Positions 24,755 through 32,771 of a DNA stretch of 42,991 nt are shown piece by piece. The first letter of the stretch is position 1; each line of letters opens with the position of its first letter. This DNA comes from Streptomyces sp. NBRC 110035 (GTDB lineage: Bacteria > Actinomycetota > Actinomycetes > Streptomycetales > Streptomycetaceae). The notes under the pieces were generated by a model. The model had not been told where the DNA came from, ran no database searches, and was given only the letters and a program-made list of their open reading frames with translations. The stretch lies in NCBI RefSeq assembly GCF_000829695.1, contig NZ_BBNN01000041.1:30327-73317 (forward strand), read 5' to 3'. Position numbers and translations under genes: made by a program.

Positions 24755-24931
24755 ACGTCCATCATGCCGGTCGGGGAACAGACGGCCGACGGTGGTCCGC
24801 GCGGGGTCCCGGGCGGGCTATTTTTACTCCTTGGCCCCCATCTGGGGCGGATCGTGGGCACTCGGTCACACAGCGGCCACCAGGGGTGGCACGATGCTGA
24901 CACACACCGGTCGAGGGGACGGTCGAGGCAC

Positions 24932-25573
24932 ATGAGCACACCAGGAACCGGGCAGCAGTCCGGGCCGCCCGTCCCGTCGGCCCGGGCGGGGGTGGAGGAA
25001 CGCGAGTTCCACCGCCCGCCCGCACAGCGCACGGACAGCCCGGCGCTGCCCGGGGAGCACCCGGGCCCCGAGCCCGCCCTGGCCGTACGCAGCCTGCCCG
25101 AGCTGCGCACCCTGCGTCGCGCCGCCCAGCGTGACGAGGCCGACCTCAGTTACGTGCGGCGGCTGCTCCAGGGGCGGATCGACATCCTGCGGGCGGAACT
25201 GGCCCGGCGTGCCCCCAAGGGCGGGGCCCCGGTCGACGCCCGGGGCGAGGGGGCCGTGGTGGAGCGGCTCGCGGAGATCCTGCGGGACACCCCGGCCCGC
25301 CAGCGTTCGTCCGCCCGCCACGTGACCCTGGGGACGCCGCAGAGCGAGCGGTACCGGCGGCTGGCGGCGGAGATGCTCGGCGAGGTCGAGCTCTCGGACC
25401 TGGGCGCGCGTACGGACGGGGAGCTGATCGCGGCGATGGGGCGGCTGGTGCGGTGCGAGCAGCAGGTGTCCCGGAGCCGGCAGGGCCTGCAGCGCGCCGC
25501 CGACGACTGCAGCGCGGAGATCACGCGCCGGTACCGCGAGGGGGAGGCCCAGGTCGACGACCTGCTGGTGTGA
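24932..25573 (+). CDS. rsiG: c-di-GMP-dependent anti-sigma factor RsiG
   Basis: Predicted 213-residue protein. In S. venezuelae RsiG holds the sporulation sigma factor WhiG inactive when loaded with a c-di-GMP dimer. The ligand motif E(X)3S(X)2R(X)3Q(X)3D occurs twice, once per helix of the antiparallel coiled coil. Copy 1 is Glu69, Ser73, Arg76, Gln80, Asp84. Copy 2 is Glu176, Ser180, Arg183, Gln187, Asp191. Residues 1-50 are disordered, as in known RsiG. The ATG at 24932 has GAGG upstream. A longer frame to 24647 crosses dtd and is rejected. whiG itself is not in the window. Confidence 0.93.
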   Translation: MSTPGTGQQSGPPVPSARAGVEEREFHRPPAQRTDSPALPGEHPGPEPALAVRSLPELRTLRRAAQRDEADLSYVRRLLQGRIDILRAELARRAPKGGAPVDARGEGAVVERLAEILRDTPARQRSSARHVTLGTPQSERYRRLAAEMLGEVELSDLGARTDGELIAAMGRLVRCEQQVSRSRQGLQRAADDCSAEITRRYREGEAQVDDLLV

Positions 25574-25703
25574 AGCGGGACAGGGCGGGGCGGGACAGGG
25601 CGGGGCGGGGTGCCGGACGGGTGGCCCGCACGCGGTGGCGCCGGGGCGTGGGCGGTCGGAAAAGCGCGCGACACCTCCGTCGGGGCCGACCTACCGTGAG
25701 GGC

Positions 25704-26978
25704 ATGACCCCCAGCGCCGCAACGCCCCGCACCGACATCGACGTACGCCTGATCACGGAGACCGAGTTCGCCGACTGGAACCGGGCCCTGAACACCGGGT
25801 TCCTGCGGGAGCCCACCTCCTCCGAGGAGAACCTCGAGGCGCGGCGCCGTCTGTGTTTCACGCCGGGCCGGTCGCTGGGAGCCTTCGACGGCGGCCGTTG
25901 TGTCGCGACGTTCCGTTCGTTCGCGCAGGAGCTCACCGCGGTCGGCGGGGCCGCCGTGCCCGCCGACGCGATCACGAACGTCAGTGTGACCCCCACGCAC
26001 CGCCGGCGGGGTCTGCTCACCCGCATGATGGCGCAGGACCTCGCCGCCGCGAAGGAGCGCGGGGACGTCGTCGCGACCCTCGTCGCCGCCGAGTACCCGA
26101 TCTACGGCCGCTACGGCTTCGGCCCCGCCACCTGGTCCACCGAGTGGACCGTCGACGTCCCGCGCACCGGTCTCGACCCGCGCCGGTCCCACCCGGAGTG
26201 CGGCGGACGGGTCGACCTCGTGGACGCGGAGGACGTACGCAAGCTCGGCCCGGACCTGCACGAGCGGCTGCGCGCGCTCCAGCCGGGCGCGGTCAGCCGG
26301 ACCGATGTGTGGTGGAAGACCGCCACCGGCGCCGTGCGCTTCCACCCGACGTGGAACGAGCCCTTCTTCGCCGTGTACCGCTCGGCGGGCGGCGAGGTCG
26401 AGGGCATGGTCTCCTACGCCGCGGACGACACGTGGGGCGACTCCAGGCAGCCGTTGAACACGGTGCGGGTGAACTGGCTGCTCGCGGTGGACCCGGCCGC
26501 GGAGCGGGCGCTGTGGCGCTACCTGTGCTCGATCGACTGGGTCGTGAAGGTGAAGAGCGGCTGGCGGGCCCCGGACGACCTGCTCCCGTTCCTCCTTCCG
26601 GACCCGCGCGCCGCCGCCGTGACGACGCAGGCGGACTGGCTGTGGGTGCGGGTCCTGGACGTCGTACGGGCGCTGGAGGCGCGGACGTACGAGGCGGCCG
26701 GGTCACTGGTGCTGGAGGTGACCGACGGTGCGGGGCTGGCCGGCGGGCGCTACCGGCTCCGGGCGTCGGAGGACGGCACCGGGACCTGCGCGACGACCAC
26801 CGATGACGCCGACCTGACCCTGGACGTCGCAGAGTTGGCGCCGCTGTGGCTGGGCGACGAGTCGGCGGTGCGGCTGGCGGCGCTGGGCCGGGTCCGGGAA
26901 GAACGAGCGGGCGCCGCCCGTGAGGCCGACGCCCTGCTGCGTACGTCCAGGCGACCGTGGTGCCCGGACATGTTCTGA
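25704..26978 (+). CDS. eis: Eis-type GNAT acetyltransferase
   Basis: Predicted 424-residue protein with the three-part Eis layout. An N-terminal GNAT domain has the acetyl-CoA loop VSVTPTHRRRGLLTRMM (about 94-109) and a catalytic-region Tyr in EYPIYGRYGFGPAT. Next are a second GNAT fold, and a C-terminal sterol-carrier-like domain ending PWCPDMF, whose terminal Phe carboxylate acts as the general acid/base in Eis. In mycobacteria Eis acetylates aminoglycosides and protein lysines. The substrate in Streptomyces is not known. The gene starts with ATG, GAGGG four bases upstream. Confidence 0.9.
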   Translation: MTPSAATPRTDIDVRLITETEFADWNRALNTGFLREPTSSEENLEARRRLCFTPGRSLGAFDGGRCVATFRSFAQELTAVGGAAVPADAITNVSVTPTHRRRGLLTRMMAQDLAAAKERGDVVATLVAAEYPIYGRYGFGPATWSTEWTVDVPRTGLDPRRSHPECGGRVDLVDAEDVRKLGPDLHERLRALQPGAVSRTDVWWKTATGAVRFHPTWNEPFFAVYRSAGGEVEGMVSYAADDTWGDSRQPLNTVRVNWLLAVDPAAERALWRYLCSIDWVVKVKSGWRAPDDLLPFLLPDPRAAAVTTQADWLWVRVLDVVRALEARTYEAAGSLVLEVTDGAGLAGGRYRLRASEDGTGTCATTTDDADLTLDVAELAPLWLGDESAVRLAALGRVREERAGAAREADALLRTSRRPWCPDMF

Positions 26979-27161
26979 GCGCTGCCGCTGCCGCTGCCGC
27001 TGGCGCGCTCCCTCGGCGGTGCTTCCTCCCTTTCCCCCCTCCCTCTCGTCCGGCGGGTGTCGGTGCACCCGTAGCCGCAGCTGTCTTCGTGTCATCCGTA
27101 GCTGTTCTTGCTGTTCTTGCTGTTCGGTTGTGGTTGTGGTGGTGCTGACCGGCCGGGTTCC

Positions 27162-27185
27162 CGGCTCCCCTCCGGAGGGGAAGCC
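27162..27185 (+). terminator. possible eis terminator
   Basis: The palindrome CCCCTCCGGAGGGG (27167-27180) is flanked by GGCT/AAGCC. It lies about 185 bases after the eis stop, and between them is a low-complexity CTGTTCTTG/GGTTGTGGT stretch without a gene. Confidence 0.5.
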
Positions 27186-27261
27186 CGGTCGGTGGCTCGA
27201 GGAGTGGCTCCAGCTGTCACCGTGACGGCCAACCTCCTCGGAGGCTCGACCGTGGTGCTCG

Positions 27262-27285
27262 AGTTGGCGACCAACTTCTCCTGAG
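27262..27285. promoter_or_regulatory. AACT/AGTT palindrome cluster upstream of first GntR gene
   Basis: AGTTGG-CGA-CCAACT (27262-27276) overlaps AACT-N7-AGTT (27273-27287 region). These are the same half-sites seen in the other two candidate operators of this module. It lies about 90 bases before the GntR start. Confidence 0.55.
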
Positions 27286-27325
27286 TTATCTCCGCCTGGG
27301 TGCGGCCCATAACCACCTTTCGCGG

Positions 27326-27363
27326 AACTGCCAAAAGATAGCGAGAAGTTGTAGGGTTTCGGC
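27326..27363 (+). promoter_or_regulatory. leaderless promoter and operator of first GntR gene
   Basis: AACT-N17-AGTT spans 27326-27350. It is followed by G, then TAGGGT at 27352-27357, exactly -12 to -7 from the GTG at 27364. There is no ribosome site. The same arrangement, AACT-N17-AGTTG-TAGnnT-N6-GTG, precedes the paralogous gene at 28712. Confidence 0.65.
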
Positions 27364-28302
27364 GTGGACCCGGAATACGCCCCCGTCCAGGGACGGAAGA
27401 GGCCACAGCGGTCACAGAGGACACATCGCGAGGTGGCCGACGAGTTGCGCGCCCGGATCAGGTCCGGAGAGCTGCGACCCGGCCAGCGCATGCCCACTCA
27501 GGCGAAGCTCGCGGACGAGTTCGGCGTCGAGCGCGCTGCCGTACGTCAGGCGCTGCGCATCCTGCAGTCCGAGCAGTTGCTCACCAATGTCGCCAAGGGA
27601 GCTCCGGCGACCGTCGCCGGCCGTCCCGGCGGCGCGCCGACCGGCCCGGGAGCGCCGCCCCAGCCCACCACGGCGGCCCTCGCGCCCCGTATCGCCGCCG
27701 CCTTCGAGGCCGAGCACGTCGAGATCGACGCCGTCTGCCTGACCGCGACATCCCTCACCCTCGCCATCGGCGAACCACTGCGCCGGATCCATGCCGGACG
27801 GATGAAACCGGCCAAGGTCGACGTCCGCGTCCTGCTGCCCGGCAGGAACGTCGACCTCGCCTTCCCGGTGGCGGTCGGGGACCCGGACGACGACCGGGGC
27901 GGCAACCGTCACGACGACCGTGGCGACGACCCCGTGCACGAACGGTGGCTGTCGATGCGCAACGCCCAGGGGCAGGTGCTCCGGCACAACCTGCGCGCCC
28001 TGCGCGCCACCCACGGCATCGACGTGCGGGTCTCCTTCCGGGCGCTGCCCTTCACCCCGCCGATGAAGCTGTACCTGCTCAACGGCGTGGAGGCGTTCTT
28101 CGCCTACTACACGCCGTCCCGCAGCGAGGCGCAGATCGGCCAGGAGAACATCCGGACGTACGACGTGCAGGGCACCCGCTCCGCGCTGTTCGCGTTCGAG
28201 CAGGGTGCCGGGACGCGGGACAGCGCCTTCGTGACGCAGTCCCGGCTGTGGTTCGACGCACTGTGGGAGACGATCAGTTCGGAGCTGCGGCTCACGGGCT
28301 GA
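27364..28302 (+). CDS. GntR-family regulator, first of a pair
   Basis: Predicted 312-residue protein. The N-terminal winged helix (HREVADELRARIRSGELRPGQRMPTQAKLADEFGVERAAVRQALRIL, landmarks GELRPGQRMPTQ and FGVERAAVRQAL) is GntR type. The C-terminal domain, about 90-310, is not FCD or UTRA that I recognise. It contains LLPGRNVDLAFPV, ERWLSMRNAQGQVLRHNL and ALPFTPPMKLYLLNGVEAFFAYY, a pattern recalling PLD-like folds without the HxK catalytic motif. It is a close paralogue of the gene at 28712. Leaderless GTG start. Likely autoregulated through the AACT/AGTT site. Confidence 0.88.
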   Translation: MDPEYAPVQGRKRPQRSQRTHREVADELRARIRSGELRPGQRMPTQAKLADEFGVERAAVRQALRILQSEQLLTNVAKGAPATVAGRPGGAPTGPGAPPQPTTAALAPRIAAAFEAEHVEIDAVCLTATSLTLAIGEPLRRIHAGRMKPAKVDVRVLLPGRNVDLAFPVAVGDPDDDRGGNRHDDRGDDPVHERWLSMRNAQGQVLRHNLRALRATHGIDVRVSFRALPFTPPMKLYLLNGVEAFFAYYTPSRSEAQIGQENIRTYDVQGTRSALFAFEQGAGTRDSAFVTQSRLWFDALWETISSELRLTG

Positions 28303-28347
28303 CGTCTCCCTGCCCCCGTGGGTGGGGGCTCGGCAGGTGCGGTGGGA

Positions 28348-28542
<195 letters not shown>

Positions 28543-28596
28543 GATTTCCCCCTTCGTGCTGTTTCGTGCTTCCCTGCTGACGGAAGCGGAACCTCC

Positions 28597-28616
28597 GCCA
28601 ACTTGGGAGAGTTGGC
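28597..28616. promoter_or_regulatory. perfect operator-like palindrome of the GntR module
   Basis: GCCAACT-TGGGAG-AGTTGGC: seven-base perfect arms with a six-base spacer. It lies between the divergent small membrane gene (start 28542) and the second GntR gene (start 28712). It shares the AACT/AGTT half-sites of both regulator promoters. Confidence 0.7.
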
Positions 28617-28673
28617 TACCAGCTCTGTTTGTGTTGTCCCTGCTTGGTGGGTACTTGTAAACAGCTTTCAAAC

Positions 28674-28711
28674 AACTCACCATAGATGGATCAAAGTTGT
28701 AGCATTTGGTC
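28674..28711 (+). promoter_or_regulatory. leaderless promoter and operator of second GntR gene
   Basis: AACT-N17-AGTT at 28674-28698, then G, then TAGCAT at 28700-28705, which is -12 to -7 relative to GTG 28712. The layout matches the first paralogue base for base apart from the spacers. Confidence 0.65.
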
Positions 28712-29599
28712 GTGACCCAGGAGAACGTCGCAGTGAACGGCAACAGCAGGAACGCGCCCCAGCGGATAGCCGACGTCCTGCGTGAACGCATCCGCGCCGG
28801 GGAGCTCAGGGCCGGCGAACGCCTGCCCACCCAGGCCGAACTCGCCGAGGAGTTCGGTGTGGAACGCGGTGTCGTCCGCCGGGCGCTGCGCGTCCTCGCC
28901 GACGACGGCCTGCTGAGCAACGTCAGCAAGGGCAGCCCGCCCCGGATCGCCGAACCGGCCCCGGCGTCCGACGAGCCCCGGCCGACCATGGTCGGCCTCG
29001 CCCCCCGCCTCACCGACGCCTTCCGCGCGGCGCACGTCCGTATCGACGTCGTGTCCCACACGTCCGAAACGCTGATGGTCGCCGTCGGTGAACCCGTCCG
29101 GCTGATCCACGAGGGCAGACTCCGTCCCGAGTCGATCGAGTTCCGCGTCCTCCTGCCGTCCCGGACCATCAACCTGGCCTTCCCCGTCCTGGTCGCCGAG
29201 GGCGCCGAGGACGCCGACGGCGGCGGTCCGGTGCACGAGCGGTGGCTGCAGATGCGCAACGCCCAGGCCCAGGTGCTCCAGCACAACCTGCAGTCCGTCC
29301 GCCACACCCACGGCATCGACGTCCACGTCAGGTTCCGCGCCCTGCCCTTCACCCCGCCGATGAAGCTCTACCTGCTCAACGGCCAGGAGGCGCTGCTCGG
29401 TTACTACCTGCTGGCCAGGCGCGAGGAGGAGTGGGGCACCCAGACCCTGGACATGTACGACGCCCTCGGTTCCCAGTCCCTGCTCTTCTCCTTCGCCCGG
29501 CAGGCCGGCCGGCGGGACCAGGCGTTCGTGGAGGAATCCCAGAAGTGGTTCGACGCCCTCTGGGAAACCATCACCACGGACCTGACACTCTCCCAGTGA
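28712..29599 (+). CDS. GntR-family regulator, second of a pair
   Basis: Predicted 295-residue paralogue of the first regulator. The winged helix has GELRAGERLPTQAELAEEFGVERGVVRRALRVL as landmarks ERLPTQAELAEEFG and VVRRALRVL. The C-terminal domain shows the same LLPSRTINLAFPVLV, ERWLQMRNAQAQVLQHNL and RALPFTPPMKLYLLNGQEALLGYY segments. I place the start at GTG 28712, because TTG at 28706 would lie inside the -10 spacing. The HAD/phosphotransferase remnant begins at its stop (overlap GTGA), so it was once the first gene of that operon. Confidence 0.88.
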   Translation: MTQENVAVNGNSRNAPQRIADVLRERIRAGELRAGERLPTQAELAEEFGVERGVVRRALRVLADDGLLSNVSKGSPPRIAEPAPASDEPRPTMVGLAPRLTDAFRAAHVRIDVVSHTSETLMVAVGEPVRLIHEGRLRPESIEFRVLLPSRTINLAFPVLVAEGAEDADGGGPVHERWLQMRNAQAQVLQHNLQSVRHTHGIDVHVRFRALPFTPPMKLYLLNGQEALLGYYLLARREEEWGTQTLDMYDALGSQSLLFSFARQAGRRDQAFVEESQKWFDALWETITTDLTLSQ

Positions 29600-30216
29600 C
29601 TTCTGACGCGACGCGGACCGGACCGGTGACACACGAGGCCGAGGACGACCAGAAGAACTTCGAGGGCGCGAACGAACCGATCGAACCGAGGGCGCTGGAA
29701 GACCTGGTCAAGGGCGCCCGTGTCGTGCTGTGGGACTTCGACGGCCCCCTCTCTGCCGCCTGTTCGCGGGGCGTTCGGCGGAGCGGGTGGCGAGGGAACT
29801 CGTCGAGTGGCTGGAGGTCCGGGGCCTGCACGGGCTGCTGATCGAACCCCGGTGACCCGGTGCTCACCTGCGTCGACGGGGAGATGGCCCTGGCCGGCGA
29901 CCCCCTCTACGACCTGGTGCGCCACACCCACCTGACGCCCACCCGCCCGGAGATCCGGGACCGGATGTTCCGCCGCCGGGAACGCCGGCTGCCGTCCGAG
30001 TGCACCCGTGACCGGCGGAGGGACCGGCAGGTGTACCACTCGCTGGAGACCGTGCGCTCCGCGTACATCGACCTCGATCGCATCGTGACCGGAGCGGGCC
30101 TGGACGCCCCCGACGTCCGGCGTGCGGTGGACTCCTGCGCCATGACGCCGGCGGTGGCGACCGGAACGCTGGGCCTGCCGACCCGTACCACCGCCCCTTC
30201 CCGTCCTGCCCGCGCC
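29596..30216 (+). pseudogene. decayed HAD hydrolase / phosphotransferase gene
   Basis: The frame starts at GTG 29596 overlapping the regulator stop. It encodes LVKGARVVLWDFDGPLS, a HAD motif I (DFDGP). At about 29748-29755 an extra CT pair (CCCCTCTCTGCCG) shifts the frame. In the other frame the reading continues as CRLFAGRSAERVARELVEWLEVRGLHGLLIEP and stops at 29853. Then, after a large deletion, the C-terminus of an aminoglycoside-phosphotransferase-like protein follows: DGEMALAGDPLYDLVRHTHLTPTRPEIRDRMFRR, with the Asp of the Mg-binding motif. Two intact genes have thus been reduced to fused ends. Confidence 0.75.
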
Positions 30217-30250
30217 GGGGCGCAGGCACAGCAGACGCCGACCCGCGCCG

Positions 30251-30985
30251 TCAGGCGGTGCCGTCCTTCCCGTGGGCCTCCGCGTCGTCCGTGAGGGGGT
30301 CCTCCTCCACTGGCGGCATCAGGGCGCGCAGCCACCGTTCCGTCTGGGCGACATGGGCCTCGGCCGCACCCGCGGCGGCGCCCGGGTCGCGGTCGGCGAT
30401 CGCCGTGGCCAGGACGCGGTGGTCCGCGTCGCTCCTGCGGCGCAGCTCCGGGCCCTCCGGGAGGGTGAAGACCTGGTACTTGCGGGAGCGGGCGCGGAAG
30501 ACCGCGAGGAGCGAGGCGAGCGTCGGGTTGCCGCCCGCCGCCGCGATCTCCGCGTGGAAACGGTGGTCGAGCTCCGAAGCCTCGGTGGGGTCCTCGGTGG
30601 CCTCCATCGCCTCGATGAGCGAGAAGAGGGTCGCCAGCGTCCCGGGCGTCGCGCGGGCGGCCGCCTTGGCGGCGACATGGGCCTCCAGGACCCGCCGGAT
30701 CTCGTACACCTCCAGCAGGCCGGGCAGCGGCAGCAGTTGGAGCGTCAGCGAGAGGCTGCCGATCAGGTCCTCCGGTCTGAGCGGGGAGACGTAGGTGCCG
30801 GAGCCGTGCCGTGGCTCGATCACGCCCAGCGCCGCGAGCATGCGTACGGCCTCGCGCAGCGACCCGCGCGAGACACCCAGCTCCTCACACAGGTCCGCCT
30901 CGGGGGGAATGCGTTCACCGGCGCCCAGGCGCCCCGTCGCGATCATGTGCCGTAGGCCGTGGAACGCCTTGTCGACTGCGGACAT
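30251..30985 (-). CDS. FadR-type GntR regulator
   Basis: Predicted 244-residue repressor with an N-terminal winged helix (GERIPPEADLCEELGVSRGSLREAVRML) and a C-terminal FCD domain. The conserved acidic and His residues of the FCD metal/ligand site can be seen in ELDHRFHAEIA, SDADHRVLATAI and AAEAHVAQTERW. The ATG at 30985 has GGAAGGA upstream. A longer frame to 31021 has no better start. Divergent from the aminotransferase gene, with repeated GAGTCATC sites between them. Presumably senses an amino or organic acid handled by the aminotransferase and ABC transporter. Confidence 0.9.
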   Translation of the reverse strand: MSAVDKAFHGLRHMIATGRLGAGERIPPEADLCEELGVSRGSLREAVRMLAALGVIEPRHGSGTYVSPLRPEDLIGSLSLTLQLLPLPGLLEVYEIRRVLEAHVAAKAAARATPGTLATLFSLIEAMEATEDPTEASELDHRFHAEIAAAGGNPTLASLLAVFRARSRKYQVFTLPEGPELRRRSDADHRVLATAIADRDPGAAAGAAEAHVAQTERWLRALMPPVEEDPLTDDAEAHGKDGTA

Positions 30986-31070
30986 CCGATTCCTTCCCGT
31001 CCCCCGAAGGGCCCGCGGCACGCGCCCTCCCCGATCCTCGGTGCACTGTAGCGAGCGCCGACCACAGGAC

Positions 31071-31115
31071 GAGTCATCAGATGTCTGGGGCGTATCTGTC
31101 GCGAGTCATCTGACT
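31071..31115. promoter_or_regulatory. paired GAGTCATC sites (candidate FadR-type operator)
   Basis: GAGTCATCAGATGTC (31071-31085) and GAGTCATCTGACTTC (31103-31117) are direct repeats 32 bases apart, three helical turns. The second contains the perfect inverted pair AGTCA-TC-TGACT (31104-31115). They lie between the divergent regulator and aminotransferase genes. Confidence 0.55.
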
Positions 31116-31267
31116 TCTCTTGCTGCAGAGGGCTTGTCATGGCCGAAAAACGCATGCCAACATCCCCATTCATCATACGTCTCGCGTCTTCTCGTGTCGG
31201 AAGTCTGATGACCTCCCGTGCGAGAGGGCCGTACCCGGGCACGGCCCGGGATCCGGAGGGGAGTCAT

Positions 31268-32521
31268 GTGAGCGAGACCGAGACCGAGGTCACCACCGCA
31301 CCGCGCCCCCTGCTGCTGGCGGACGGCCGGCCGGCCCTGCACGCGTGGTCGCTGGACCCGGCCCTGCGTCACCTCAACCACGGTTCGTTCGGAGCGGTCC
31401 CGCTGGTGGCGCAGGAACGCCAGCAGCGGGTGCGGGAGGAGATGGAGGGGGCGCCGGTGGCCTGGTTCCCCGCGCTGCCGCAGCGGCTCGCCGGGACCAG
31501 GACCGACCTCGCCGCGTTCCTCGGCGTGGCCCCCGAAGACCTCGCCCTGGTGCCGAACGCGAGCGCCGGCGCCAGCGTCGTCTTCGCCAACCTCCGGCGC
31601 CGCCACGGCGGGGAGATCGTCGTCACCGACCACGGCTACGGCGCCGTCACCATGGGCGCCGAACGCCTGGCACGCCGCTGGGGCGGCCGGGTCCGTACGG
31701 CCGTGGTGCCCCTGGACGCGGACGAGGAGCAGGCGTACGAGGCCGTGGCCGCCGAGCTGAGCGACGCCACCGACCTCGTCGTCGTCGACCAGATCACCTC
31801 GCCGACCGCCCGCCGCATGCCGGTGGAGCGGATCGGTGCCGAGGCGCGGCGGCGCGGTGTCCCGCTGCTCGTCGACGGCGCGCACGCGCCGGGGCTGATC
31901 GCCGACCCGCTCGCCGGGCCGGCCTGCGACTTCTGGGTCGGCAACCTGCACAAGTGGGCCTGCGCGCCGCGTGGCACCGCCGCCCTGGTCGCCCGTGGCC
32001 CGCAGCGGGACGACCTGTATCCGCTGATCGACTCCTGGGGCGCCGGGGACCCCTACCCCGACCGCTTCGACCAGCAGGGCACGGTCGACGCCACCGGCTA
32101 CCTCGCCACCCCCACGGCGCTCGGGTTCATCGAGAGCACCTGGGGCTGGTCCACCGCCCGCCGGTACATGGACGACCTGGCCGGTTACGCCGAGCGGACC
32201 ATCGGCGCCGCGCTCGCCGGACTGACGGGCTTCGACGGCCCGGTGGACGTCGGCATGCCCGTGCCCGGGATGCGGCTGGTGCGGCTGCCCGAAGGACTGG
32301 CCGACAGCCGGGTCTCGGCCGACGCGCTGCGCGACCGGGCGGTCGGCGAGCTGGGGGTGGAGGCCGCCTTCACCAGCTTCGACGGCATCGGCTACCTGCG
32401 GCTCTCCGCCCACGTCTACAACACCGCCGAGGACTACGAGTACTTCGCCGAGCACTGCGTTCCGATCCTCGGCGAGTGGGCCCGCACGGCCCGCGCACGG
32501 CCGCCGCACCGCGCTTCCTAG
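31268..32521 (+). CDS. class V aminotransferase (isopenicillin N epimerase-like)
   Basis: Predicted 417-residue PLP enzyme. Fold type I markers are LNHGSFGAVP near the N-terminus, VDQITSPTARRMPVE, LVDGAHAPGLI (Asp that pairs with PLP nitrogen) and FWVGNLHKWACAPRG, with the PLP-binding Lys. The family includes epimerases, lyases and cysteine desulfurase-like enzymes. Here the best general label is an amino acid epimerase or lyase. The frame is open from 31139. GTG 31268 is chosen because GGAGGGGAG lies just before it. Likely regulated by the divergent FadR-type protein. Confidence 0.88.
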   Translation: MSETETEVTTAPRPLLLADGRPALHAWSLDPALRHLNHGSFGAVPLVAQERQQRVREEMEGAPVAWFPALPQRLAGTRTDLAAFLGVAPEDLALVPNASAGASVVFANLRRRHGGEIVVTDHGYGAVTMGAERLARRWGGRVRTAVVPLDADEEQAYEAVAAELSDATDLVVVDQITSPTARRMPVERIGAEARRRGVPLLVDGAHAPGLIADPLAGPACDFWVGNLHKWACAPRGTAALVARGPQRDDLYPLIDSWGAGDPYPDRFDQQGTVDATGYLATPTALGFIESTWGWSTARRYMDDLAGYAERTIGAALAGLTGFDGPVDVGMPVPGMRLVRLPEGLADSRVSADALRDRAVGELGVEAAFTSFDGIGYLRLSAHVYNTAEDYEYFAEHCVPILGEWARTARARPPHRAS

Positions 32522-32545
32522 CAGCGCCCGAAGCCCGCTTCCACC

Positions 32546-32760
32546 CCGCCCGCACCTCGTCTCCGGCTCGCCTGTATCCCGCCCGGCTCGTCTCCCGCTC
32601 CCGTCTCCGCCCGGCCCGGCCCGCCCGCACCTCGTCTCCGGCTCGCCTGTATCCCGCACCGTCCGCGCCCCGTCTCCGGCCGGCCCGTATCCCGTCTCCG
32701 GCCCGCCCGCAATCCCCGCCCGCACCCCTCCCCCGTCCCGCCCGCATCCCGTCAAGGAAG
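32546..32760. repeat. pyrimidine-rich repeat array before the ABC transporter
   Basis: About 215 bases of imperfect repeats built on CTCGTCTCCGGC and CTGTATCCCGC. A 37-base block occurs exactly at 32546-32582 and again at 32621-32657. It fills nearly the whole gap between the aminotransferase stop and the binding-protein start, so any promoter for the transporter must lie inside it or transcription reads through. Confidence 0.8.
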
Positions 32761-32771
32761 AGGTCAGCACG

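Noticed and set aside
29860..30294. 144-residue ORF as an independent phosphotransferase
   Set aside because: It lacks the whole N-terminal kinase lobe and begins inside the catalytic C-terminal segment, so it is a remnant, not a gene.
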